64,000 nucleotides of DNA, from assembly GCA_963921825.1 (NCBI GenBank), contig OY997596.1:12157001-12221000 (forward strand), given 5' to 3'. The position numbers and the translations under genes were made by a program. Source of the stretch: Erodium maritimum (taxonomy: Eukaryota > Streptophyta > Magnoliopsida > Geraniales > Geraniaceae). Positions 49,884 to 60,489 of this stretch are shown piece by piece (the first letter of the stretch is position 1; each line of letters starts with the position of its first letter). The notes under the pieces were generated by a model. It was not told the DNA's origin. It did no database searches and was given only the letters and a program-made list of their open reading frames with translations.

Positions 49884-50895
49884 TGTTGGAATAATTTGCA
49901 TAAACTGTTTTAAAGAATTGCAGAACCTAACAAACAAAACACACAATAAAACAAGTAATCGAAAAGAGGAACGACCAACCCGGTTGAAGAGCAGAAACTA
50001 TTAGCACTTTGCAGCAAAGACTATTAGCACTTCGCAGCAGAAACTGTTAGCACTTTGCAGCAGAGACTATTAGCACTTCGCAGCAGAAACTGTCAGCACT
50101 CCGCAGCAGAGAAAAAACAGAGGTTGGTTGGTAAACAAACAGCTGAGACGTGGCACGGAGGTCCACTGACTTGAAAGCAAATTTTCCGGCGTGACCGTGG
50201 TGGCGATCAGCAGCGGTTGCTCCCCAAGGATCACTCAGCTCTACCCGGCAGCGCGCCCACTCGCTCTACCGGATGTGGAAGCAGCAGAACGTTAACCAGA
50301 ACAAGGGTGGAGAAAACGTTTGGGAAGAGGATGAAAACGTGTATACTTTGGCTCTGGTAATTGGTAAAATCGTAAGTATCAAAAAGAGAACCAAAGCTGA
50401 GTTTAAATAGGCTCAAATCAGATTTCGGTTTCAAACCCCTTCAAAACATAATAAAGCCTATTAAAAAGGAAATAAAATCTGATTTTCAGTTTCGTGAATT
50501 AAACCACGTTTTAATTCACAATCAAAAACGTTTTAGCTATTAAATCAGAATCAAAACTGAAAAACGTTACAACTTATTTAAGTTCAAAAAGATTTTAATT
50601 TCAGAAAAGTATTTCCCCAAAAAAATTAATTCTTGCTCTGTCTTAGCCGACCCCGCAGGGGCTCCACCCGAACCCGAACCCGAACCCGAGCACGGCCCGG
50701 CCCGTCTCGACTCGGACGGACGGCGGCGGCGGTGCGCGAGGCCCAATCTGGCCCAGCCTGCATAGGGAGCCCAAGAGCTTGTTGAATAGGAAAGGGAAGA
50801 GAGAGCTTATAAACATAACTCCACTCCTCTCCCTTTCCGATGTGGGACTCTGTACAAATAGGGAGAAGAGGCTTTTGAGGCCTATTTCTCCAACA
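49884..50895 (-). repeat. Copia A 5' LTR with promoter
   Basis: This is the 5' LTR of the minus-strand element. A sense-strand TATTTAAA lies at 50402-50409, so transcription should start near 50375 (inferred). The five 23-bp tandem units (49997-50111) and the 15-nt segment complementary to the primer site (50171-50185) fall downstream, in the transcribed leader. The (GGGTTC)3GGG motif (50667-50687) is upstream of the TATA box. Confidence 0.94.
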
Positions 50896-50900
50896 AATCC

Positions 50901-51850
50901 TTCTCCAGATGTTCCGAATCTCCTTGATTCAGGGAATCTCATTGATTCAAGGAAACACCAATCCCAACTGAATCGAGTAAAACCTGAACTGGAGCTGGTC
51001 GACTCTCGTCATCCGATTTCAGCAATGATGTAACGTCAAGTTCTAACGTACAATTGTTCTGGATTGATGAATCAAACACCTTTTGAACCTTCCCATCGCT
51101 AAAGCCCACAAAAACATCGAAGGAGCAATGGAACCGGAGACGTCCTTCTATAAATCGGAAATAGAGCATATGCTCTATTTACCTAAAAAATCGGAAGAGA
51201 CGATGGAACAATCGTGTCCCAAAACCTACGTCGAGCACGAGCGAAGAATAGGATATACCCATTCATCTTGTAGCCATGTCAGCTCTCGATTTCCAGGGAA
51301 GCTGTCAACTCCGACGTGAATCAGATGAAGCCAAAATAATGGCCTTGTATGTTAGGTCGATGCAAAACTGATAACAATGCAATCTCACCAGAAGGACTGA
51401 AAACACCGCGAACCCACTCCTCGGATGATTCGAGCGGAAAATTTCGCACAAAATTTCAGTGGAAGACTCAACAAAACGCACCGATAAAAACCTTACCAGA
51501 ACGACGCCGACAAAGATCACTAGTCTTGCCCTTCACCCAGATAACTCTGCAACCTCCTTGCCACAAACGGAAGAAGAAACCTTTCTGAATACAGAGTCTT
51601 TCACAACGATCTCATGGAGAGCCTCTATGATCAGAGCCTTTCCAGAAACAAAGTTCTGCACATCAACCTCACAAACTATTGGAGCTTCTGGTGGTCGTTC
51701 CTTTGAGGTCTCCTCTCTCCCACGTACAGTGGCCAAAACTGCATACTTTGATATGGTATCCCTATGCAAACCTTTCTTTTCATTCTCGGCATGGATGGAG
51801 GCCGATAATACAATTACTCGCTTTAGAACCTTCATAATATAACCCAACAC
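50901..51850 (-). pseudogene. LINE relic 5, 5' part, decayed
   Basis: Minus-strand frames (for example 50939-51169 and 51533-51850) run in the sense of the 43456-44063 tail and meet it at the AATCC duplication. I could not identify a domain with certainty. The assignment rests on continuity across Copia A and the LINE-type 3' end, and the right border is approximate. Confidence 0.4.
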
Positions 51851-52790
51851 TTTAGTGACCTCAGCAAGAAGGCCAATGAGACCCTCTTATACGGATGATC
51901 ACCTGCCACAGACCTCCTCAGTCGTCGTCGACGGGAGGTCGAGGAAGCTCTCATCTCCTCAGCGAGAAACTGTACCTCTAAATCAATGTTGAAGTCTATT
52001 TTTTATTGATCCTTTATAATTTTGTTACTTACTTTTAAAAAATTTATCATCACCAATTCTTCGTTTTATTTTAGTTTTCATTAATGTTTTCAATTTTCAG
52101 TTTTTCTTGTTATATGAATTAAATAATTTTTTTTCGAAAAGTAATTCAGGGTCTTCAGCTTCTTCTCCCAAACAAGGTCGTCGACAAGTTCAAGCATTCC
52201 TGTGAGGTTTGTGAAACTCACGACAACTGATGTTTATGAAACCCATGGATGTATCGAAGTTCAAGTGTCCTTTGTCGTTTTCTGCGGAGTTGAAACGACT
52301 ATAGATATCACCCTTTCTACAGATATGGAAATCGATGTGAGGGGTTGAACCTTTCTGCAACCCATAGTGGACGTCTAGACCATTTCTCTGTTCGCATCTT
52401 CTCCTTCGTTTTTGTCCTGGTCGAGACCTAGTTCTTCCGCAGTCCATCGCATATTATCCTTCGTCATCTCCGTTCTGGACGTCCATAACTCAAATGGCGG
52501 AGAACCAGAAACCACAACCCATGGTGGAGGGAAAATCTCCAGAGGGTTTGGTCATCGTCCTCAACCCCGTTCTACCTTGCCTCATCTGGAATTTGGACAG
52601 CCCGATCCATATGTCCTCGTCCCATGACGCTTGGGAAAAAGCCTCTGGTTACCGGATAAGAAGCCACATGTCGTCACTACTCGTTGTTTGTCTCCGCTTG
52701 CCGTCTCTATCACCCCTCGTCGTCGCTCTTCGCTTTCAGATCGAGCATATCATTAGTAGAGAACAAGATAAGGGTTAATACTTTTAAGCT
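51851..52790. other. Spacer, nothing recognised
   Basis: Short frames on both strands (for example 52494-52778) show no domain. The part 52000-52140 is very AT-rich. Confidence 0.4.
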
Positions 52791-52792
52791 TA

Positions 52793-53218
52793 AGTTTTTT
52801 TTTAAACGATGGCGTGTAGTCATTTTATTTGAAATTGCGTCGAATACATAGAAGTGCATCCGCTATAGTGAAAACAGACTACGATAAAACATGCATAGAT
52901 TGAGCCTCCTGAGCCAACCAATGGGATGCTCTACTCACTTTCCTAACAACATACTCGAGTTTTACATCCTCGAGGGATAAAAAATTGGAACGACATTCCT
53001 CTACGAGGCGTGCCACCAGTGAGAAAAGAAGGATATAACTTATGATCACACTCACCACATACTACGCGTCACTACGAAATAGTACCCTGATTCGACCCTG
53101 ATCCCGAATCCAATGGATGGCGCGGAGGATGGTCGTGGTTTCCGCCAATTTCGAACCCATGGTCTGTAGAAGTGTCATTGTTTCCCTATATAACACATCC
53201 TAGATCATCCATGTACAA
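52793..53218 (-). pseudogene. LINE ORF2 C-terminal RNase H relic with A-tail
   Basis: On the minus strand 52880-53170 reads GSKLAETTTILRAIHWIRDQ, then RVLFRSDA, stop, YVVSVI, then LVARLVEECRSNFLSL, then YVVRKVSRASHWLAQEA. This is an RVT_3-type RNase H domain, as found at the end of plant LINE ORF2 and in related pol-like genes. An A-run (plus-strand T-run at about 52796-52804) follows shortly after. The 5' side is cut by the LTR of Copia B. It is the only piece of LINE ORF2 that I can recognise in the window. Confidence 0.65.
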
Positions 53219-53223
53219 CCATC

Positions 53224-54804
53224 TGTTGGAACTTGATGTCGTGTACAAGATAACAAGAATAGCAGCGGAAATTAACCACGAATCAAGTAAATTAACACTA
53301 CCAAATATGAAGAACAAAGCTGAAAAATTTCAGCAAGGTTTCAAGAACATCACCTTGTTGTTTTGGTGGAGATAATGGATGAATAACACCAACTATGGTT
53401 CGGCTTGAGTCTCTTGGACGCCTACGTATCCGAGATGGAATCAAAGCCAACGTAGTTCTTGAGTTTGATGACTCAAGAACATGCACAAACAACTTTGAAG
53501 CTTGGAGGAGATTTTCGACCAAGGTAGGAGAAGAAGAAGAACTAGTTCTCTCTCTTTCTTTACACTTGTATGTTATATCTTCCAACCCCTCTTTCATGTG
53601 GAGTTAAGTGCATTTAGTCAAATCACTTAGTTTCCATCACTAGACAAGTGTCCAAGTCTAGATGCAAGGTGGAACTAATAAACTATCCAAGTTTATTAGT
53701 TTAGTGGAAATTGGGTCCCACCCAATTTTAGTCAACAAGACTAATTAGTCATCTAATGACTTGAGTCCTTGTTGGGCCTAGCCAATATGGATCAGTCATG
53801 GGCCTCTCCAAGAGAGCCCATCCCGAACCCAATATGCTAGCCGGTCCACTATGGCGCTCCCCGCCATGTCTCCCTCCAACTCAAGTTTGTCATGTTCTTA
53901 TTGAGCATCGTATTGTCGGTGTGACCCTTAGGTATATGCATGTAAATAAGATCAACGTAAAATCCCATTTTACTTGATCTTATTAATGTGGCGACTGACG
54001 AGACTCAGTATCGCCCGACCCTGCATAACGAATCGCCCCTTGTCGATTCTGACCTTTCAGCCGTCCTTGTCATTATCCCTTATCACTGATATCCTGATTG
54101 AGATAAGGCATAGAGCCGTCATCCTTCTTATCCTCAATCACTGTTCCTTGATATGTGAGATGACTGACCTTTATGATATCACATATCATGCGCATGGCCA
54201 TGCATTTTCCCGTCAGTCACTCTCGATCAAGCGGCCGTGAACTAGATATCTTTCCCATACCGCAGTATGATGGATACATCCCTTAGCCGCCTATCATGTC
54301 ACTCATGCAGTCATTCCCCAAGCCAATCCTGGCCGTTATGAAAGCCCAGTCACGGTGCAACGTTGGGCTTTCAGGTCAAACTTGGTTGTTTACTGCATAG
54401 CAATCATATAGACTCCTCGGTCTAAGGATACCTGACAAGCAACGACTCTGAACATGTTCATGACTTAATCTATGGAACATAATCAGGTCGGGTCGTCCAA
54501 CATCATGTCCCACACATGATGTTTATGATCAGACTCCGGAAACCTTTCCTATGGCCAATAGAACGTAAGCCATCAAGAGTCATTTTTCATACTAGTCGCT
54601 TCTAGCGAAGACTATTGACTAGGGACCCGTCGAGTGTGATCCATCCTGATCTATGGTTCTATTCGCATAGTGGGCATAGATCGGAAACACATACGACATA
54701 TTACTTCAACACTTAAGTAATATCATAAGCCGCTTTATTATATTGCTAACGATGATATTTACATTTGGACATTTACGATTGGGCTACTGGCATAAATGCT
54801 AACA
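53224..54804 (-). repeat. Copia B 3' LTR
   Basis: It runs TGTTGGAACTTGATG...AATGCTAACA on the plus strand. It abuts LINE RNase H relic sequence on the left and the polypurine tract on the right. Short ORFs inside occur identically in the other LTR and are not genes. Confidence 0.95.
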
Positions 54805-54818
54805 ATCTCCCACTTGCC
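54805..54818 (-). other. Copia B polypurine tract
   Basis: On the minus strand GGCAAGTGGGAGAT lies next to the 3' LTR. The same tract precedes the LTR of Copia C at 63405-63417. Confidence 0.85.
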
Positions 54819-55589
54819 CTAGCTCCAATCTAAACTCCAATCTAATCCCATTGACCTTACATGTCTTTCGTGCTTGGGTAACGAAAGCGCCTTGGTCAAC
54901 GGGTCGGCTATATTATCATCCGTTGCAATATACGTGATCTTCACATCACCTCTGTTCAGAATATCTCTGATTAGGTGATATCGCCGCAGTACATGTTTGG
55001 ATTTGTTATGCGATCTGGGCTCTTTAGCTTGAGCAATGGCCCCCGTGTTGTCGCAAAATAGGTCCACCGAGCTGGATGGGTTTTTAATTACACCCAACCC
55101 TGCCATGAACTTCCTAATCCATACAGCCTCCTTGGCTGCCTCTGCAGCCGCTATGTACTCGGCCTCTGTCGTGGAGTCAGCGACGGTATCTTGCTTCACG
55201 CTCTTCCAGCTGAAAGCTCCGCCATTCAGCGTGAACACATATCCTGACTGACTTCTAAACTCATCTGGATCTTATTGGAAACTAGCGTCAACATACCCTT
55301 TGACGACGAGTTCAGACTCATCTTTTCCCCCGTACACCAGGAACGCATCCTTAGTCCTTCTCAAATATTTGAGAATCACTTTGACCGCTATCCAGTGTTC
55401 CTCGCCAGGGTTAGACTGATGTCTGCTGGTACAGCTCAAGGCAAACGAGACATCCGGTCTCGTGCATATCATGGCATACATGATTGATCCTACCGCCGAT
55501 GCGTAGGGGATCCGACTCATCCTTTTCAGCTCATCAGGTGTCTTAGGACACTGAGTCTTGCTGAGATGAACACCATGACGTGCAGGCAT
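54819..55589 (-). pseudogene. Copia B RT end and RNase H
   Basis: The part 55272-55589 holds the region after RT (HLSKTQCPKTPDELKRMSRI, then ICTRPDVSFAL, then KGYVDASFQ). A TAA follows, and 54819-55238 carries the RNase H motifs (STTEAEYIAAAEAAKEAVWI, FCDNTGAIAQAKEP, HVLRRYHLIRDIL, DNIADPLTKAL). The stop lies between the first and second RNase H motifs, so the enzyme would be cut in two. Confidence 0.92.
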
Positions 55590-56665
55590 GAGTCCTTTTT
55601 GGAATCTAGCATTGAGAACTTACTCAATACTTTGTTCACATAGGTGCTCTGACTTAATCCCAAGACCCTCTTGGTGCGATCTCTATATATCTTAATTCCT
55701 AAGATATAAGCAGCCTCGCCTAAGTCCTTCATCGCGAAACACGTCCCTAACCAAGCTTTTGTCTCATTTAAAGTGGCAACGTCGTTTCCGATAAGTAGTA
55801 TGTCATCGACATACAGCACCAGAAAGGTAATCACACTCCCCCTTGCCTTCTTGTAAACGCAAGGCTCATCTTCGTTCTTGACAAAACCGAATCCAATTAC
55901 AGTTTCATCAAAACGAAGATTCCAACTCCGAGAAGCTTGTTTCAACCCATAAATGGATTTCAACAACTTACAAATCTTTCCCTTATTCTTGGGATCGACA
56001 AAACCTTCGGGTTGAGACATATAAACGTCCTCCGATAAACTTCCGTTTAAGAAAGCGGTTTTGACATCCATTTGCCATATCTCGTAATCATGATACGCAG
56101 CTATGGCAAGAAGAATGCGGATAGATTTGACCATAGCCACTGGGGAAAAGGTTTCTTCATAGTCAATCCCTTGGATCTGCCTATAACCTTTTGCAACCAG
56201 TCGGGCTTTGTAGGTCTGAGGTTTGCCATCCATGTCCATCTTCACCTTGAAGATCCATTTGCATCCAATGGTCCTCACACCATCGATGGGATCAACCAGT
56301 TCCCAGACTCGGTTATCCGACATGGATTGCATTTCCTCCTTCATGGCTCCCAGCCATAACTCGGAGTCGGGCCCGTCCACGGCTTCCTGAAACGTGGCTG
56401 GATCGTCGTGATCCACCATAAGTTCACCGTCACCCCCAGACACAAAGAAACCAAATCTCGGAGGTGGACGACTAACCCTTTCAGATCGCCTTAGACCCTC
56501 AGGAATCGTTGTAGAAACTGGTCTTTGCTCCACGACCACTTCAGGCTCCTCTACTGGGTAGTCCAGTGGTTCTGAGGCATCTATACCATCTTGAAACTCT
56601 TCGAGATGTACAGCCCTCCCACTGACGTCTTTGGAAATGAATTCTTTTTTCCATAAAGACCCCAC
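55526..56665 (-). pseudogene. Copia B reverse transcriptase
   Basis: The frame holds the linker and RT: CKWIFKVKMDMDGKPQTYKA, then WQMDVKTAFLNGSL, then YMSQPEGFVDPKN, then SIYGLKQASRSWN, then the catalytic LVLYVDDILLIGND. RT looks intact, but the frame is shifted from integrase at its start (near 56660) and from the RNase H part at its end (near 55590). Confidence 0.94.
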
Positions 56666-57758
56666 TCCGAGCGACGAACACCTTGTTCTCGCTGGGTTTG
56701 TAGAAGTAGTATCCCTTCGTTTCTTTAGGATACCCCACGAAGGTGCATTTCTCAGATCTTGGTTCGAGCTTACTGTGAACTAACCGCTTCACATAAGCCT
56801 CGCAACCCCAAATCTTTAGGAAGGACAAAACGGGCTTCCTCCCGTGCCATTTCTCAAATGGTGTCCCTTCCACAGCCTTCGTAGGAGCCCGATTCAAAAT
56901 GAATGCGGCCGTCTGTAGAGCAAAACCCCAGAAAGAGATAGGGAGATCAGTCCCACTGATCATGGACCGAACCATATCCAATAAGGTCCGATTCCTCCGT
57001 TCGGACACACCATTCCACTGTGGTGTTCCGAGAGGAGTCCATTCCGAAAGGATCCCACTTTCTGTTAGATGATCTAAAAACTCTGTAGTCAAGTATTCTC
57101 CTCCTCGATCCGATCGAAGAGCCTTAATACTTTTCCCGAGATGGTTTTCTACTTCAGTCTTATACTCTTTGAATTTATCAAAAGCCTCAGACTTATGTCT
57201 CATCAAATAGACATAACCAAATCTACTGAAATCGTTAGTAAACGTGATGAAGTAGCTAAAACCACTCCTGGCAAGTGCACTCATTGGTCCACACACATCC
57301 GAGTGTATCAGCCCCAACAAGTCACCCGCCCTTTCACCCCAACCGATGAAGGGCGCTCTACTCAGTTTGCCCATCAAACATGATTCGCATCTATCAATCG
57401 AATGGAATTCGAATGGACTAAGAAGTCCGCACTTATGAAGTGCTGATACGCGTTTCTCATTAATGTGGCCCAAACGACAATGCCATAACAGAGTCTGGTC
57501 TAAGTCCTCAGTCTTAGACCTCTTGGTATTTACATTAAATATAGAGCATGAGGCATTGTTCTCCGTATCCAATACGTACAATCCTCCAACCATTTTGGCA
57601 CTAGCATAGAATATACCATTGCGTAAAATATTGAAAACTCCATTTCCAACATCAAAATTGTATTCTTCCTTGTCCAACAAAGAAATAGATAAAAGATTCC
57701 TACTAAAAGTAGGTACGCAATATACATCTTTCAAAACAAAAGCTAGCCCACTTGGCAA
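56541..57758 (-). pseudogene. Copia B protease end and integrase
   Basis: The frame shows the protease C-terminus (LKDVYCVPTFSRNLLSISLL), the integrase zinc site (LLWHCRLGHINEKR and CESCLMGK), and the catalytic core with HSDVCGPM, FTNDFSRFGYVYL, RSDRGGEY and the SERRNRTLLDMVRSM block. After KVFVARSGVF the frame is lost to a shift. Confidence 0.93.
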
Positions 57759-57773
57759 AAGAAGACTAATGGA

Positions 57774-58841
57774 TCATACAGCAGTCGCCACAACTTTGGT
57801 CTTGTTGCCCACTCTGAGGTCCACCTCGTCCTTCTTCAATCTCCTTCTACCTTCCAGCCACTGCACATTAGTGTAAATGTGAGATTCAGCCCCGGTATTC
57901 AATACCCATGAATCTTTGGAAGTAGCGAGATTAAGCTCTATAAAGTAAATACCTGACGAAGGCGCAGTCCCACTGCCCTTCCTTTGATCATCCAGAAACT
58001 TTCTGCAATCTTTCCTCCAGTGACCAGGCTGATGACAGTAGAAGCAGACATTCTCGACCTCCTTCCTCTTCCTTGAGGACTCACCGGTCCTAGGAGTGTT
58101 AGGACGGTTCGGAATTCTCATCTTTCCTGCCAATTGCATAGGGGCCTTGCCCTTGCCTCTCACAGTTTCCTTCTTGAAACTGTTTCCCTGTCGGACCACC
58201 AGAACATCCTTGGATCCCTGATCCCTTATGTTCTTTTCAGCAGTTACCAGCATGCCGTGTAACTCCGTAATGGTCTTGTCCATATCATGCATGTGGTAGT
58301 TCATGACGAACCCACTATATGCACTAGGAAGGGAACGCAGAACCACATCCGCTGCCATCTCGTTTTCAATCTTAAGACCCAGTCTACTAAGATGATCGAG
58401 ATGCCCCTTCATTTTCAGGACATGAGGACCCACGGAGCTCCCTGCTGACATTTTGCACGAGAGAAGTTCGTTGAGGACATTGTACCTTTCGATACGTGTC
58501 CTCTCCTTGAACATATCTCTGATGACCCCCATCAAAGCATGAGGATCCTCAGAGTACTCCATGAACTGCTCTTGGAGATTAGGCTCCATGCAGCCCAGCA
58601 TAATACACGCTACATCAATGGCATCGCTTAGGTGCTTTTGGTATGCATCCTTGACGACCCTTGTAGCGTTATTAGTTGGCTCCTCAGGGAAAGCCTGGTC
58701 AAGGACATATTCCTTGCGTTCGAATTTGAGGACTATCCTCAAGTTTCTGTTCCAGTCCAGGTAGTTTGTACCATTGAGCTTGACCCTGTCAAGAATGGGT
58801 TTCAGAGACAAACTACCAGTGTTCGCTGATGTGTTAGCCAT
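57774..58841 (-). pseudogene. Copia B gag and protease start
   Basis: The ATG at 58839-58841 opens a gag with KLNGTNYLDWNRNLRIVLKF near residue 25, a helical capsid region, a basic part and a CX2CX4HX4C knuckle (CFYCHQPGHWRKDC, near residue 270). The protease active-site triad reads N-T-G (WVLNTGAESH, codon 57897-57899) where the family has D-T/S-G, so the catalytic aspartate is lost. A stop ends the frame at 57774. Confidence 0.94.
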
Positions 58842-60470
58842 TTTGATCTACACGACAAAGTGAATTTAATCAGTAAACTGAATAAATCATGAAGATCGAG
58901 TTCAAACACCGACAAGCGATTCTAAACCTATAGAATCTTGAACCAAGAACCTTGATTCACTCGATTGAGCTGAACTGAGGCTCACCACTCAACCGAGCTA
59001 TGTAGGCCGGACTCCATCCAATCACATCCAATGTGACTCTTGGCTAGGGTATGTACTTTAAGTACACGGCTTACCCTATCTGATACCCTAGCTCAGCCCT
59101 AGCTGAGAATCGTAGTCGGGTCCACCAATTTTCAACTATGGCATGTCACTATACAGGTGCTCCGCTAAGGCGCACGACACCCACATATGTTGACCAAACT
59201 TGATACAACGCCTTCCCATGGATGCTCCGCTAAGGCGCACGACACCCATAGGTCGATGAAGTAGGAAGTTGTCGATAAATTGGGAGGTATCTGACATGAC
59301 CCGTTTTTACTTGTCTTGTCGTGTTTGAACTTTTGGCACATCATCGATGCGATGAGAACGTCAACTACATTCCAAATGTAATGACTTCTCCAATTACATC
59401 CAATGTAATTCTTCCTTCGAACCCGTCTACTACATCCAATGCAAAGACGGTTCAAGGGCTCCTAACCATCGATCTAAAACCAATTTTATCTTTGCATGTG
59501 AGGTGATTTGCTTGAAAGTTTAAATCTAAGCATGCAACCTAACCATACAATCATGCATAATTTAAACCAAGCATCAAGCATAAATACGTGCACGTTATAG
59601 CCCCTTAAACTAATCCCAACCCGGTCTTGAGCAATCTTGACTTCAAGCCGACGACGTGGGCCTCCCACTAGCCTCTTGACGTCCATCTACTCCAAGCCGT
59701 TTCCTGCGGTCTCCCACTCGCCTCTTGAGCTTCTTCGTCTCCAAGCAGGCGAAAACGGTTACAATAAAATACACGACTCGCAGGTCGGGAAATAATAATT
59801 ATTACAAACAAGTGGTACGACGACCACACCTTTAAAAGAATAATTACACGCTAACACTATCGGCACGCAGTCCGAGAAAAGCGATAAAACTACCTGGGGC
59901 GTAATAACGTGCACCATGCATAATCATCACATCATACAGCGTGTTATCAAACAGCGTGTTATCAAACACCGAGATATGACTGATTTTAATTAGCTTCCAA
60001 GTTTCGAAAATTATTACACGGTTTATCGAAACCGGTTTCAAAAATGAATTTTCCAAACGTTTAATTTTGTGGTTCATCATGACGGTTCCAAACTCGTCAC
60101 AATTTCCCAAATGGTTTAGCCCCGGTGTTCTGACTATCCAATAGTCACGACTCGGCCTAGCTCCGTCCAACGGAGCCCCATCCGATCACGTGATCGGCTC
60201 CCCGAGAGTCCCGGTCTCGTGACCCCAAAATTAAACATTGTTCGAAAAAAATCAGATTTGATTTTATTTTGAAAATCACCAATTTCATGCATAAAACCCA
60301 CATGCAAGAACTTAAAACATATTATCTATCAAGCATGCACCCATATATGCAAAAGCATGAAATTAAGAAGCTAACATGCATTTTTAAGCACTTTAAATAA
60401 AAAACCAGCAAGCACTCCAAATTTTCCAGCACCAAATCTGAAAAATTCAGCTCTTGTTTTTCCCGTTGGT
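58842..60470 (-). other. Copia B 5' untranslated leader
   Basis: This 1.6-kb stretch between the primer site and gag holds no long sense frame. A direct repeat GTGCTCCGCTAAGGCGCACGACACCCA-type unit occurs twice (about 59157-59184 and 59222-59249). It probably holds dimerisation and packaging signals, by analogy only. Confidence 0.6.
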
Positions 60471-60488
60471 AACCAGGCTCTGATACCA
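60471..60488 (-). other. Copia B primer-binding site (tRNA-iMet)
   Basis: The plus strand AACCAGGCTCTGATACCA matches the 3' end of plant initiator tRNA-Met with one mismatch, so the sense strand is TGGTATCAGAGCCTGGTT. It is separated from the 5' LTR by one base. It is not a tRNA gene. Confidence 0.92.
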
Positions 60489-60489
60489 C

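Larger units (their letters stand above)
44069..50895 (-). mobile_element. Copia A: full-length Ty1/copia retrotransposon, minus strand
   Basis: The 6.8-kb element has two ~1,013-bp LTRs with TGTTGG...CCAACA ends and a perfect 5-bp target duplication AATCC at 44064-44068 and 50896-50900. Gene order on the minus strand is gag, protease, integrase, RT, RNase H, which defines copia. By eye the LTRs differ at about ten positions plus one or two short indels (about 1%), so the insertion is recent. The polyprotein frame is broken twice: a frame change in gag near 49320-49350 and a TAA at 47980-47982 in integrase. It can therefore not make a full polyprotein by itself but could be mobilised in trans. 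Confidence 0.97.

Noticed and set aside
44069..50895. Copia A as an autonomous active element
   Set aside because: A frame change in gag and an in-frame TAA in integrase prevent a full polyprotein, despite young LTRs.
53974..54240. 88-codon ORF repeated at 61240-61506
   Set aside because: Both copies are inside the Copia B LTRs; the conservation reflects LTR identity, not coding function.
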